DNA from: Microbacterium sp. Marseille-Q6648 | Lineage (GTDB): Bacteria; Actinomycetota; Actinomycetes; Actinomycetales; Microbacteriaceae | Assembly: GCF_943181415.1 (NCBI RefSeq) | Contig: NZ_CALPBZ010000003.1 | Span: forward strand, 310,001 to 374,000 | Reading direction: 5' to 3' | Length of the DNA stretch: 64,000 nucleotides | Shown: positions 18,620 to 26,424 of the stretch, one piece after another | How the letters are laid out: each line of letters starts with the position of its first letter | Numbering within the stretch: the stretch's first letter is position 1 | Made by a program: the position numbers and the translations under genes | The notes under the pieces: model-generated | Database searches by the model: none | The model's input: only the letters and a program-made list of their open reading frames with translations | What the model was told of the DNA's origin: nothing

Positions 18620-19289
18620 CGAACTCGGCATACCCGCCCGGCGTGCGGCCGACGAACCGGCCCGAGGTCAGCACCTCGGCGACATCGCTCGCGACGACCC
18701 GTGCGCCGGCGGCACGCGCCCGGGTGACGAGGTCGACGTCCTCGTGCTCCCTCAGCCCGCCGAAACCGCCGACCGCGTCGTACACCTCGGCCCGGATGCC
18801 GAGGCTCGCGCCGTGGACGTTCCCCGCCGGCCGGCCCCGCACATGCGTCGCCCTCCAATGACGCTCGTACACCGCCGGCAGTTCGGCGAAGTCGGGCCGC
18901 ACCGTGCCGAGGTAGACGTCGGCGCCGGCCGCAGCGGCGTCGAGCTGCGCGGTGATCCAGTTCTCGGGAACCGCGGAATCCGCGTCGGTGTTCGCGATCC
19001 ACACGCCCCGCGCATCCTCGACGGCCTCGAGGGCGTCGGCGATGCCGGCCGCCCGGGCATACCCGACCGCAGCGTGCGCGACACTCACCACCGGCGCCCT
19101 GTGGCGCGCGGCGACGAGCGCCGATCCGTCCGAGCAGTCATCCAGCACCACCCTCACGACGCAGCGCACTCCCCGCGCCTCGGCGCGCACCACCGCGCGG
19201 TCGAGAGCGGTGAGGCACCGCCCGAGCAGCAGCTCTTCGTCGTGCGCGGGCACGACGACGACGACGGTGCGCACCGGCATCCGGGTCAT
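18558..19289 (-). CDS. Glycosyltransferase family 2
   Basis: GT-A fold glycosyltransferase of 243 residues. VVVPAHDEELLLGRCLTAL (about residues 10-28) is the nucleotide-sugar binding start, VVLDDCSDGS follows near 47-56, and ANTDADSAVPENWI (about 98-111) supplies the DxD metal site. EHEDVDLVTRARAAGARV matches the acceptor-side ED motif. No membrane anchor. Its ATG overlaps the stop of the deacetylase/methyltransferase gene by 4 bases (ATGA). It is last in a three-gene operon that probably assembles or edits a glycoconjugate. Confidence 0.9.
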   Translation of the reverse strand: MTRMPVRTVVVVVPAHDEELLLGRCLTALDRAVVRAEARGVRCVVRVVLDDCSDGSALVAARHRAPVVSVAHAAVGYARAAGIADALEAVEDARGVWIANTDADSAVPENWITAQLDAAAAGADVYLGTVRPDFAELPAVYERHWRATHVRGRPAGNVHGASLGIRAEVYDAVGGFGGLREHEDVDLVTRARAAGARVVASDVAEVLTSGRFVGRTPGGYAEFVRRQAAVLMSGASTLSPAVR

Positions 19290-20692
19290 GCGAGCCCCTC
19301 CCGCTCGGCCACCGACGACACCGGCGACCTCTCGAAGACCTCGAGCACGAAGTCGCGCTCGAGATGCGACACCGACACCCCCCAGCCGGGGTGCGCGCGC
19401 AGGGCGCGGTGGACGCTGTCGCCGCTGCGCGGATAGTCGGCCACGGGATGCCGCCAATGGCACGCCACGAGCGCGCCGTCCGCGGCGAGCGCACCGTCCA
19501 TGCGGGCGACGGCCGCGGCGAGGTCGTCGTCCGAGAGGTAGTACCCCACCTCCGACAGCACGATGGTGTCGAACGTGCCGGACGGCCACTGCCCGGGCAC
19601 GTCCAGCCGGGTCACCGTGACCCGCTCGCCGTGCGGCTCGCCGGCCAGACGCGCGCGCGCCCGATCGACCGCGGCCTGAGCGACGTCCACGGCGAGCACG
19701 CTATCGGCGCGCAAGGCGAGCTCGGCGGTCAGCGCACCGGTGGCGCAGCCGATCTCGAGCACCCTGCCGAGCCCGCGGGTGGGCAGCGCTGCCAGCAGCA
19801 CGCTGCGCTTGCGCTCCTCGTACCACCGGGAGTCGAAGCCCCACGGGTCGTCGTGCCGCCCGAAGAACTGCTCGAAGTACTCCCCCGTCAGCGTCGCATC
19901 GCCGGGACCGTTGCGCCCGGCTCCGTGCGCGTACTCGCCCTCCACGACGAAGACCTCGAGATCACGATCGAAGTGCTCGAGCGCGCGGTCGTGCAGGATC
20001 GGCTCGTCGCCCGGCGCGTCCGACAGCGGCTCCGTCTGCGAGACGTGCAGCGCGAGCGCCGCGGCCTTCGCACCCCGCGCGTCCGCGTCCAGGCGCACGC
20101 CGCGGGCCGACTCCCACGGCAGGTCATCGGGTGCACCCCAGTGCCACAGCCAGATGGGATACCCCAGGTGCAGCGCCGCCCGGCCCGCGCAGACGTCGGA
20201 GACCACCTCGGCCACGATGCGGTGGTCACGGTGCCCGTCACCGGACCACGGAGCGGCGACGACCGCCCGATCGCCGCCGTGGTCGCCCCGCACCTCGAGC
20301 TCCGCCGCGACGCGTGCGGCGAGGTCATCGCGGCGATCGTCCAGACCACCGTCGGGGAGCCCCGCGAAGACGAGCGTCGCACCCGGGGCGAGATGCTGCA
20401 CCGCGGCGGTCACCTCGGCCCGGCGGAGGGCCGCGAGCCGTGCCGGCGTGTGCGTGGGCGAGTCGGGGTGCGAGCGGTCGCCGTCGGTCGCGACGACCAC
20501 CGTGACGCGTCCTCCGGCCCGGTGCACGGTGCGCATGAGCCCGCCCGCGCCGATGGTCTCGTCATCGGGATGCGCGGCCACCACCACGAGATGGTCCACC
20601 GGCTCCGCCCACGACGGCAGTCGCAGCATCCGCTCATCTTCCCGCCAGACGCGCTCGGGCGTCCCGGCGTCGAGGTGGGAGAAGGCCGGCAT
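19286..20692 (-). CDS. Bifunctional PIG-L family deacetylase / NodS-like SAM methyltransferase
   Basis: Fusion of 468 residues. The N-terminal half is a LmbE/PIG-L zinc deacetylase: AAHPDDETIGAGG (about residues 39-51) and GHRDHRIV (about 152-159) provide the metal ligands, suggesting removal of an N-acetyl group from an amino sugar. The C-terminal half starts near DDPWGFDSRWYEERK (about 282) and has the SAM site LEIGCATGALT, then LSEVGYYLSDDDL and ACHWRHPVADYPRSGDSVH, a pattern close to NodS N-methyltransferases. Its start overlaps the upstream stop by one base (TGATG) and its stop overlaps the glycosyltransferase start. Deacetylation followed by N-methylation of the same amino sugar is the obvious inference; the product is unknown. 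Confidence 0.88.
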   Translation of the reverse strand: MPAFSHLDAGTPERVWREDERMLRLPSWAEPVDHLVVVAAHPDDETIGAGGLMRTVHRAGGRVTVVVATDGDRSHPDSPTHTPARLAALRRAEVTAAVQHLAPGATLVFAGLPDGGLDDRRDDLAARVAAELEVRGDHGGDRAVVAAPWSGDGHRDHRIVAEVVSDVCAGRAALHLGYPIWLWHWGAPDDLPWESARGVRLDADARGAKAAALALHVSQTEPLSDAPGDEPILHDRALEHFDRDLEVFVVEGEYAHGAGRNGPGDATLTGEYFEQFFGRHDDPWGFDSRWYEERKRSVLLAALPTRGLGRVLEIGCATGALTAELALRADSVLAVDVAQAAVDRARARLAGEPHGERVTVTRLDVPGQWPSGTFDTIVLSEVGYYLSDDDLAAAVARMDGALAADGALVACHWRHPVADYPRSGDSVHRALRAHPGWGVSVSHLERDFVLEVFERSPVSSVAEREGLA

Positions 20693-21813
20693 CACGCATT
20701 CCTCAGCACGTCGCGGCCGATGCGGGCGACGTCTCTGGCCGCGTGGTCCTGCCGCAGATACAGGTGCAGGTCGGCGACGCGGGCGGCGTGGTGCTCGTCC
20801 GCCACGAGCGGGCCCGGTCCGAGCGCGGCATCGGCCTCGGCGAGCACGCGGGCGGCCGCCTGGGCGACGACGGTGCGGACGCGCTGGGCGAGCAGTCCGT
20901 GATCGACCGCGGTGGGGGCGTCGGGCTGAGCGCCGGCGCCCATGGGGTCGCTGTCGCGGGCCGGAGCGCCGGCGTCGGCGTCGATGAGGGTCGCCGCCTC
21001 GGCGAGGACGGCGCGCGCCGACCACAGGGCCGCGTCCGCGGTGCCGAGGTGCACGAGCGACAGCTGATCGGCCCGTTCGGACGACGCCGCCCGTTCGAGC
21101 GGTGACCGCAGGCCTTCGGCCGCTCCCCACCACACGGCGGCGACCGACATGCCGCCCCACGCGAAGCCCGGGCGCCGCAGGTACCACCCCGGTCCTCCGA
21201 CCGGCACCGCCGGTGCGTCGGCGAAGTCGACGGGGGCGCTCACCACCTGACGGAGTCCGCGCGCGTGCCATGGGCCGGCGTGGGGTGCGACTCCGGCGTC
21301 GCGCAGGTCGACGGCGAAGAGCGCGCGCTCGGTGTCGTCGACGAACGCGGTGACGAGCGCGTGACTCAGGTGCTGAGCGAGCGAGCACCACGGCTTGGTG
21401 CCCGTGAGCGTCCAGCCGTCCGCCGTCTCGGTCGCGCGCACCCGGCCGTGCGGCCCCTCGGCGGCGAACACTCCCCACGTCGCGTCAGAGTCCGCGGCGA
21501 TGCCCTCGAGATCGACGTCCCCGGCCTGCGCGAGGATCGTCAGCGCGTCCAGGTGCGGCTCGAGCATGCGACCGGCCGCGACGCTCAGCCGGGCGGTGCC
21601 CGCCAGCAGCTCCCACAGCTCGCGCGTGCGCCCTTCGCCCGCGCGCGGCGCCCACCGGCCGACCTCTCGGCACCAGTCCAGCGTCGCGCCGAGGTCGGTG
21701 CCGAAGCCCTCGATCGCCGCGGCGGTGTGGAGCGCGGTGGCGACGGTCTCGGGAGCGGGCTGCCCGGGCACGAGGCTGAGCGAGTGCGGGACGGCGTGGC
21801 TGTCGTGCGGCAA
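20692..21813 (-). CDS. Acyl-CoA dehydrogenase-like flavoprotein
   Basis: Protein of 373 residues with the acyl-CoA dehydrogenase fold (GWTLTGTKPWCSLAQHLSHALV near residues 132-153). It lacks the usual EPD-GSD flavin stretch and the C-terminal YEGT-type catalytic region; instead it ends with DLHLYLRQDHAARDVARIG, as in a divergent subgroup. It may therefore be a monooxygenase-like or non-classical member. The start is TTG at 21813, preceded by a strong AGGAGGTG, a clear case where the ribosome site decides the start. First gene of the operon with the PIG-L/NodS fusion and the glycosyltransferase. Confidence 0.8.
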   Translation of the reverse strand: MPHDSHAVPHSLSLVPGQPAPETVATALHTAAAIEGFGTDLGATLDWCREVGRWAPRAGEGRTRELWELLAGTARLSVAAGRMLEPHLDALTILAQAGDVDLEGIAADSDATWGVFAAEGPHGRVRATETADGWTLTGTKPWCSLAQHLSHALVTAFVDDTERALFAVDLRDAGVAPHAGPWHARGLRQVVSAPVDFADAPAVPVGGPGWYLRRPGFAWGGMSVAAVWWGAAEGLRSPLERAASSERADQLSLVHLGTADAALWSARAVLAEAATLIDADAGAPARDSDPMGAGAQPDAPTAVDHGLLAQRVRTVVAQAAARVLAEADAALGPGPLVADEHHAARVADLHLYLRQDHAARDVARIGRDVLRNA

Positions 21814-21873
21814 GGGGCACCTCCTGTCGCGAAGCTACCCGACGGCCCCGTTCCGCACGGCAGGGTTGACAGG

Positions 21874-22017
21874 GCGCCACCACGCCGCACCGCACACCAC
21901 ACCACCGCGCCACCTCACGGCATCCGCGCCACCACGCCGCACCGCACGCCACACCACCGCGCTACCTTGCGGCATCCGCGCCACCGATCGACACAGCGGA
22001 TGCCGCAACCTGGCGCG
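21874..22017. repeat. 52-bp tandem repeat ending in a long hairpin (locus A)
   Basis: Two near-identical 52-bp units start at 21874 and 21926 and a third begins at 21978. The third turns into a hairpin: arms 21958-21979 and 21996-22017, with 13 inner pairs built on TTGCGGCATCCGC and a 16-nt loop GCCACCGATCGACACA. It fills most of the 246-bp gap between the acyl-CoA dehydrogenase-like gene and the ABC permease gene. A related structure occurs at 56811-56973. Confidence 0.85.
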
Positions 22018-22059
22018 CCGGCGTGAAAGCCGACCCCGAGCGCGGCCGACTCCGGCAGG

Positions 22060-23157
22060 TCAGGCGATGCGCGTCCCGGGTGGCAGCTGACGTGCGGGCG
22101 TGCGCGTGCGCGCCCACGCCCACCACAGCAGCCCGGCGGCGAGGACCACCTGCAGCGCGAGGCCGACGAACCAGCTCGGCGTGGACCCGTCGATCATCTC
22201 CTCGGGCGTGGGGTAGTCCTCCATCACCAGGGGTGCGCAGTCGTCCCAGCGCGTCTCGAGGTCCGGCGGCTGCTGAGCCTGCCTGACCCCGGTCTTGATC
22301 TGGCCGAACAGATCGACCGGGTACCCGGACTCGTCGAACCGCGACGGAGTCGCGTCGGCGAGGATCACGAACGGGTTGGGGGCCAGCATCCACCACACGC
22401 GGTCGAACCGCGGCACCTCGTAGGTGTCGGTCTGCCAGTCTCCGCACTCGATCTCGAGCTCCGGATCGCACGGGTAGTCCGCCGAGGGCTCCTCGCCCGG
22501 AAAGCACGGGAACGACCCCGACGCGCCGGTTCCCACGTCGTAGGACCGATAGGAGTTCGTCGCCTCGGAACGCACGGTGTAGCCGCTCAGGGCGAACGCG
22601 ATGAGCGTCCCGATCACGAGCGCGGCCACGACGAGGTAGGTGCTGGCCACCGAGAACAGCGGGCGAGCGAGGATGCCGCTCAACGCCACTCCGACGGCCG
22701 AGATCACCCCGATCTCGATCACGAGGATCACCAGCGACACCAGCACCGTCAGCGGGTCCGCTCCGCCGCCGATCGTGGCGATGAGCAGGAACGGCACCGA
22801 CACGGCGACGAAGGCCAGACCGGTGATCCATGCCGCCAGGAACTTGCCGGCGATGATCTCCCCCGTCGTGGCGAGGGTGACCTGCACCGGAGCGAGCGTC
22901 GCGGCATCCCGATCGCCGTTGACGGCGTTTCCGCTCAAGGTCGGCGAGACGAGCACGACCAGCAGCAGCGTGATGTACACGATGGTCGAGAAGATCGCCG
23001 ATCCGGGCTCCTCGGCGAAGCCCCACGCGGCGAACGACAGCACGGTGACGATGATGAGCAGCACCGCGAACACGCCTAGCAGCACGAACCATGCCAGGCT
23101 CCGGGTGCGCTGGGTGAGCTCCAGGCGCACGATGGTGCCGATGCGCGAGGCGCTCAT
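22060..23157 (-). CDS. ABC transporter permease (ABC-2 type)
   Basis: Membrane component of an ABC exporter, 365 residues. Six hydrophobic segments: about 22-45, 60-80, 115-135, 142-165, 180-205 and a last one at 330-350. A large extracytoplasmic loop of about 120 residues (210-325) contains three Cys (PCFPG, YPCDP, IECGDW) that could form a disulphide. It overlaps the ATPase gene by 4 bases (ATGA), so both are made together. Substrate unknown; similar pairs export antibiotics, lipids or peptides. Confidence 0.85.
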   Translation of the reverse strand: MSASRIGTIVRLELTQRTRSLAWFVLLGVFAVLLIIVTVLSFAAWGFAEEPGSAIFSTIVYITLLLVVLVSPTLSGNAVNGDRDAATLAPVQVTLATTGEIIAGKFLAAWITGLAFVAVSVPFLLIATIGGGADPLTVLVSLVILVIEIGVISAVGVALSGILARPLFSVASTYLVVAALVIGTLIAFALSGYTVRSEATNSYRSYDVGTGASGSFPCFPGEEPSADYPCDPELEIECGDWQTDTYEVPRFDRVWWMLAPNPFVILADATPSRFDESGYPVDLFGQIKTGVRQAQQPPDLETRWDDCAPLVMEDYPTPEEMIDGSTPSWFVGLALQVVLAAGLLWWAWARTRTPARQLPPGTRIA

Positions 23158-24212
23158 GCTCGTCCCTCCGGTGCGTCCGTCGACGGGGCCGGGTCGGCGG
23201 ATGCCGGTGGCGCACCGGCTTCCAGGTCGAGGAAGGTGCGTTCCAGACTCCCCTGGGCCGCGGCGAATTCCACCACCGGCATACCCGCGGCGATCAGCTC
23301 CCGCAGGGCGGCCGCGGCATCGTCGTCCGAGGCGAACGACACGAGGAGGTCGCGACGATCCGTTCCGACCAGCGCGGCGTCGAGCCGAAGCGCGGCGGAC
23401 ACGGCTGCGGCCGCGTCGAGAGGCGCCATGCCGGCGAGACGCACGCGCCACGGCTGCGCGCGCCGGGATGCCGCTTCGACGCGCGCGGGATCGACGGTGC
23501 GGCCCTCGAGCAGGAACACCGCGTCGTCGACGACCTCTTCGAGCTCGGACAGCACGTGGCTCGAGACCAGGATCGTCCGGCCCTCGGCGGCGAGCCGGCG
23601 AAGCAGCAGCCGCAGGTCGATGCGCGCCTGCGGGTCGAGACCCGAGGCGGGTTCGTCCAGCAGCAGCACCCGCGGGTCGTGGACGAGAGCGCGCGCCAAT
23701 CCCAACCGCTGCTTCTGTCCGCGGGACAGCACGCGCGCCGGCGCGTCGGCGAGGTCGGTCAGTCCGACGTCCGCCAGCAGCGCATCGGCGCGCTGCGAGG
23801 CCTCGGCCGCCGGCAGGTCGTAGAGCCGCCCGGTCACCCGCAGCGTCTCGCGCGAGGTCAGCGAGCCCCACGCGCCGAGCGCGTCGGGCATCCAGCCGAG
23901 CAGCGCCCGCGCCTTCTGCGGCTCGGCGACCGGGTCGATGCCCGCGATCCGGATCTCGCCCGCGTCGGGGGCCAGCAGCGACGACAGCATCAGCAGCAGC
24001 GTCGTCTTGCCCGAGCCGTTCGGGCCGACCAGACCCGTCACCCGTCCGGCGGGCACGTCGAGGGACACGTCGCGCACGGCGTGGACGGAACCGAAAGACC
24101 GCCGCACCCCTCTCGCATGAATTCCCGTCGCGGGAATGTCCGTCGCGGGAATGTCCGTCGCGGGAATGTCCGTCGCCGGGTCACCCGTCGAATCGCTTCC
24201 GGCGCTCGTCAT
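23154..24212 (-). CDS. ABC transporter ATP-binding protein
   Basis: Exporter-type ATPase of 352 residues. Walker A GPNGSGKTT (about residues 63-71), signature LSRGQKQRLGLARAL (about 161-175), Walker B RVLLLDEPASGLDP and the H-loop SSH are all present; the signature has SRGQ in place of SGGQ, common in this subclass. After the ATPase a 100-residue C-terminal domain follows, ending in a Pro/Ala tail. The N-terminus carries a PATDI repeat (three units in a row) coded by an exact 15-bp tandem repeat. ATG six bases after a TAGGCT box. Confidence 0.93.
   Translation of the reverse strand: MTSAGSDSTGDPATDIPATDIPATDIPATGIHARGVRRSFGSVHAVRDVSLDVPAGRVTGLVGPNGSGKTTLLLMLSSLLAPDAGEIRIAGIDPVAEPQKARALLGWMPDALGAWGSLTSRETLRVTGRLYDLPAAEASQRADALLADVGLTDLADAPARVLSRGQKQRLGLARALVHDPRVLLLDEPASGLDPQARIDLRLLLRRLAAEGRTILVSSHVLSELEEVVDDAVFLLEGRTVDPARVEAASRRAQPWRVRLAGMAPLDAAAAVSAALRLDAALVGTDRRDLLVSFASDDDAAAALRELIAAGMPVVEFAAAQGSLERTFLDLEAGAPPASADPAPSTDAPEGRA
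24126..24170. repeat. 15-bp in-frame tandem repeat in ABC ATPase N-terminus
   Basis: Three exact copies of CGTCGCGGGAATGTC with a further partial copy on each side. Length is a multiple of three, so copy-number change would add or remove PATDI units without a frameshift. Confidence 0.9.
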
Positions 24213-24218
24213 GGCGTC

Positions 24219-24224
24219 AGCCTA
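24219..24224 (-). promoter_or_regulatory. -10 box for ABC exporter operon (leaderless)
   Basis: TAGGCT on the minus strand, 6 bases before the ATG at 24212. Confidence 0.5.
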
Positions 24225-24244
24225 GGGGGACGCCATGACGGGGC

Positions 24245-25261
24245 TCAGACCGACGAGCCGAAGAAGTCCACACCCAGATCGGGGTGGTCGACGAAGACGC
24301 CGTCGATGCCGGCATCCCGGATCACCGCCCACTCCGACTCGTACTCCCCGTAGCCGCCGGGGCCCCCGCCGCGGCGCAGGCTGCGCATCAGGAAGCGGTT
24401 CTCGGGCCGGCACGTCCACGTGAACACGCGCAGCCCGCGGGCGTGGGCATCGGCGATCACGGGCGACGGCCCGGTGATGCGCCCGAGCTTGTCGGGGGCG
24501 AGGATCATGCGCTTGTCGACGCTGATGCCGTCGACACGCCCCGCGAGGGCGTCCAGTCCCGCGGGTGCGGCCATGGCCCGATAGGTGGGTGCTGCCGCGC
24601 CCCGGGCCGCGACGAGGTCGAACGGGCTCCCCGACGCCTCGAGCAGATAGATGTACGAGCCCCGGATGCCGCGCTGCTTCACGTCGTGGAGCAGCGTCGA
24701 CTCGAACGACTCCACGATCAGCGGCAGCTCGCCGTCCGCCCAGCCCGCCGCCCGCAGCTCGTCCTCGATGAGGGCGGCGACATCCCAGCCCACCGAGGCG
24801 AAATACGTCGGATGCTTCACCTCGAGCACCACGCCGATCTCACGTCCCTGCGCGAGTCCCCCGGCACGGACCAGATCGAGCACGTCCCGGAGCCGCAGCA
24901 CCGGCTGCTGATCGTCGAACGTGGCGCTGTGGGGGCGGACGTCCGGCAGCCGCTCGCGGCAGCGGAGGGTCGAGAGCTCCTCCCACGTGAAGTCCTCGGT
25001 GAACCAGCCCGTGAGCTCGATGCCGTCGACGCGCTTGCGCGTACGGCGATCGGCGAACTCCGGCCGGTCGGCTACGTCGGTCGTCCCCGAGATCTCGTTC
25101 TCGTGCCGGACCACCAGCACCCCGTCGCGCGAGACGACGATGTCGGGCTCGACGGCGTCGACCCCCATCTCGAGGGCGAGGTCGTACGACGACCGCGAGT
25201 GCTCCGGGCGGTAGCCGGGAGCTCCGCGGTGGCCGATGACGAGCGGTCTGCGGCGCGGCAC
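24245..25261 (-). CDS. Glycerophosphodiester phosphodiesterase
   Basis: TIM-barrel phosphodiesterase of 338 residues that hydrolyses glycerophosphodiesters to glycerol-3-phosphate and an alcohol. IGHRGAPGYRPEHS (about residues 9-22), DAVEPDIVVSRDGVLVVRHE (about 35-54) and VLEVKH (about 145-150) give the catalytic His pair and the metal-binding acidic residues. No signal peptide, so a cytoplasmic enzyme is likely. The GTG start follows a TAGCCT box by six bases. Divergent from the BI-1 family gene. Confidence 0.92.
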   Translation of the reverse strand: MPRRRPLVIGHRGAPGYRPEHSRSSYDLALEMGVDAVEPDIVVSRDGVLVVRHENEISGTTDVADRPEFADRRTRKRVDGIELTGWFTEDFTWEELSTLRCRERLPDVRPHSATFDDQQPVLRLRDVLDLVRAGGLAQGREIGVVLEVKHPTYFASVGWDVAALIEDELRAAGWADGELPLIVESFESTLLHDVKQRGIRGSYIYLLEASGSPFDLVAARGAAAPTYRAMAAPAGLDALAGRVDGISVDKRMILAPDKLGRITGPSPVIADAHARGLRVFTWTCRPENRFLMRSLRRGGGPGGYGEYESEWAVIRDAGIDGVFVDHPDLGVDFFGSSV

Positions 25262-25267
25262 CGTCTC

Positions 25268-25273
25268 AGGCTA
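25268..25273 (-). promoter_or_regulatory. -10 box for glycerophosphodiesterase (leaderless)
   Basis: TAGCCT on the minus strand, 6 bases before the GTG at 25261. Confidence 0.45.
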
Positions 25274-25388
25274 CCCTCGCGCGGCTCCGAGTCCTCTCTC
25301 AGCGGACAACGGCGGAAAACCGCGGGTTCTCGGCTATCGTGGATCCACAGCACGGTGCTGTATACCCCGACTTTGGAGTGTGAGAGCA

Positions 25389-26306
25389 GTGGCCCTCAAC
25401 AACCCCGCGTTCAACAACCCGGCGTTCCAGGACCCTCGAGCCGTTCAGACCTACCCGGGCGGCCCTCAGGCCGCAGGCATCGGCGGGCCCGGACAGTTCT
25501 CCTCCGCGCAGCGGATGGGTGCGGACGTCGCAGCCCAGGCGCAGATGGAGGGCATGTACGCCGCTCCCGCCGCCGGTGCCCGTGAGACCGACCGCATGAC
25601 CGTCGAGGACACCGTCGTCAAGACCGTGAGCCTCTTCGCGATCCTCGTCGCCACCGCCGTCGTCGGCTGGGTGTGGACGATGTCCCCCGTCGCCGAGACC
25701 GGCGCCCCCACCATCCTCCCCTGGATCATCGGCGGCCTCGTCGGCTTCGTGCTGTCGATGGTCATCATCTTCACCTCGCGCAAGAAGGTCCGCCCGGCGC
25801 TCATCTTCGCCTACGCGGCCGCAGAGGGTCTGTTCGTCGGCGGCATCTCGGCCTTCTTCGAGATGCTCTTCCCCGGCATCGTCATGCAGGCCACGCTCGG
25901 CACTCTCGCGGTCGTCGGCGTGACCCTCGCCCTCTTCGCCAGCGGCAAGGTCCGCGCCTCGAAGCGCGCCACGAAGATCTTCATGATCGCGATGATCGGC
26001 TACCTGGTGTTCTCGCTGCTGAACGTGGGGCTCATGTTCTTCGGCGTGCTGCCCGAGGGCGCGATGTTCGGCCTCCACAGCTCGGTCGAGATCATGGGCA
26101 TTCCGCTGGGCGTCATCATCGGCGTCCTGGTGGTGCTCATGGCCGCGTACTCGCTCGTGCTCGACTTCGACCAGATCCAGCAGGGTGTGCGCAACGGCGC
26201 TCCCCGCCAGTACGGCTGGCTCGGCGGCTTCGGCATCATGGTCACCGTCGTGTGGCTGTACGTCGAGATCCTGCGCATCATCGCGATCGTCCGCAGCAGC
26301 AACTGA
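25389..26306 (+). CDS. Bax inhibitor-1/YccA family membrane protein
   Basis: Seven-helix membrane protein of 305 residues. A soluble N-terminal 70 residues with a repeated NNPAF motif precedes the hydrophobic helices from about residue 75 to the end. Conserved family features are the acidic-rich last loop YSLVLDFDQIQQGVRNGAP (about 257-275), where Asp residues form the pH-sensing pair in BI-1 homologues. Unlike many genes here it has a leader: GGAG precedes the GTG and a TATACC box lies at 25361-25366. Followed by a strong terminator. Confidence 0.92.
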   Translation: MALNNPAFNNPAFQDPRAVQTYPGGPQAAGIGGPGQFSSAQRMGADVAAQAQMEGMYAAPAAGARETDRMTVEDTVVKTVSLFAILVATAVVGWVWTMSPVAETGAPTILPWIIGGLVGFVLSMVIIFTSRKKVRPALIFAYAAAEGLFVGGISAFFEMLFPGIVMQATLGTLAVVGVTLALFASGKVRASKRATKIFMIAMIGYLVFSLLNVGLMFFGVLPEGAMFGLHSSVEIMGIPLGVIIGVLVVLMAAYSLVLDFDQIQQGVRNGAPRQYGWLGGFGIMVTVVWLYVEILRIIAIVRSSN

Positions 26307-26332
26307 CGCGGCGCACGTCGCACCTGACGCAT

Positions 26333-26374
26333 CACGACGAAGGGGGTCGCCCGAGGGCGGCCCCCTTCGTCGTG
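26333..26374 (+). terminator. Hairpin terminator after BI-1 family gene
   Basis: Stem of 20 pairs built on CACGACGAAGGGGG with one G-T-type mismatch and a GAG-centred loop, 26 bases after the stop. There is no T-run, as is common in high-GC actinobacteria. Confidence 0.8.
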
Positions 26375-26412
26375 TCCGGCGCGGGTCGCGCGTGACCGTC
26401 CGTGAACCTCCG

Positions 26413-26418
26413 TATAGT
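26413..26418 (+). promoter_or_regulatory. -10 box for TAP-like hydrolase (leaderless)
   Basis: TATAGT, 6 bases before the ATG at 26425. It supports that the signal-peptide frame is the real start of the gene. Confidence 0.5.
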
Positions 26419-26424
26419 GACGGC

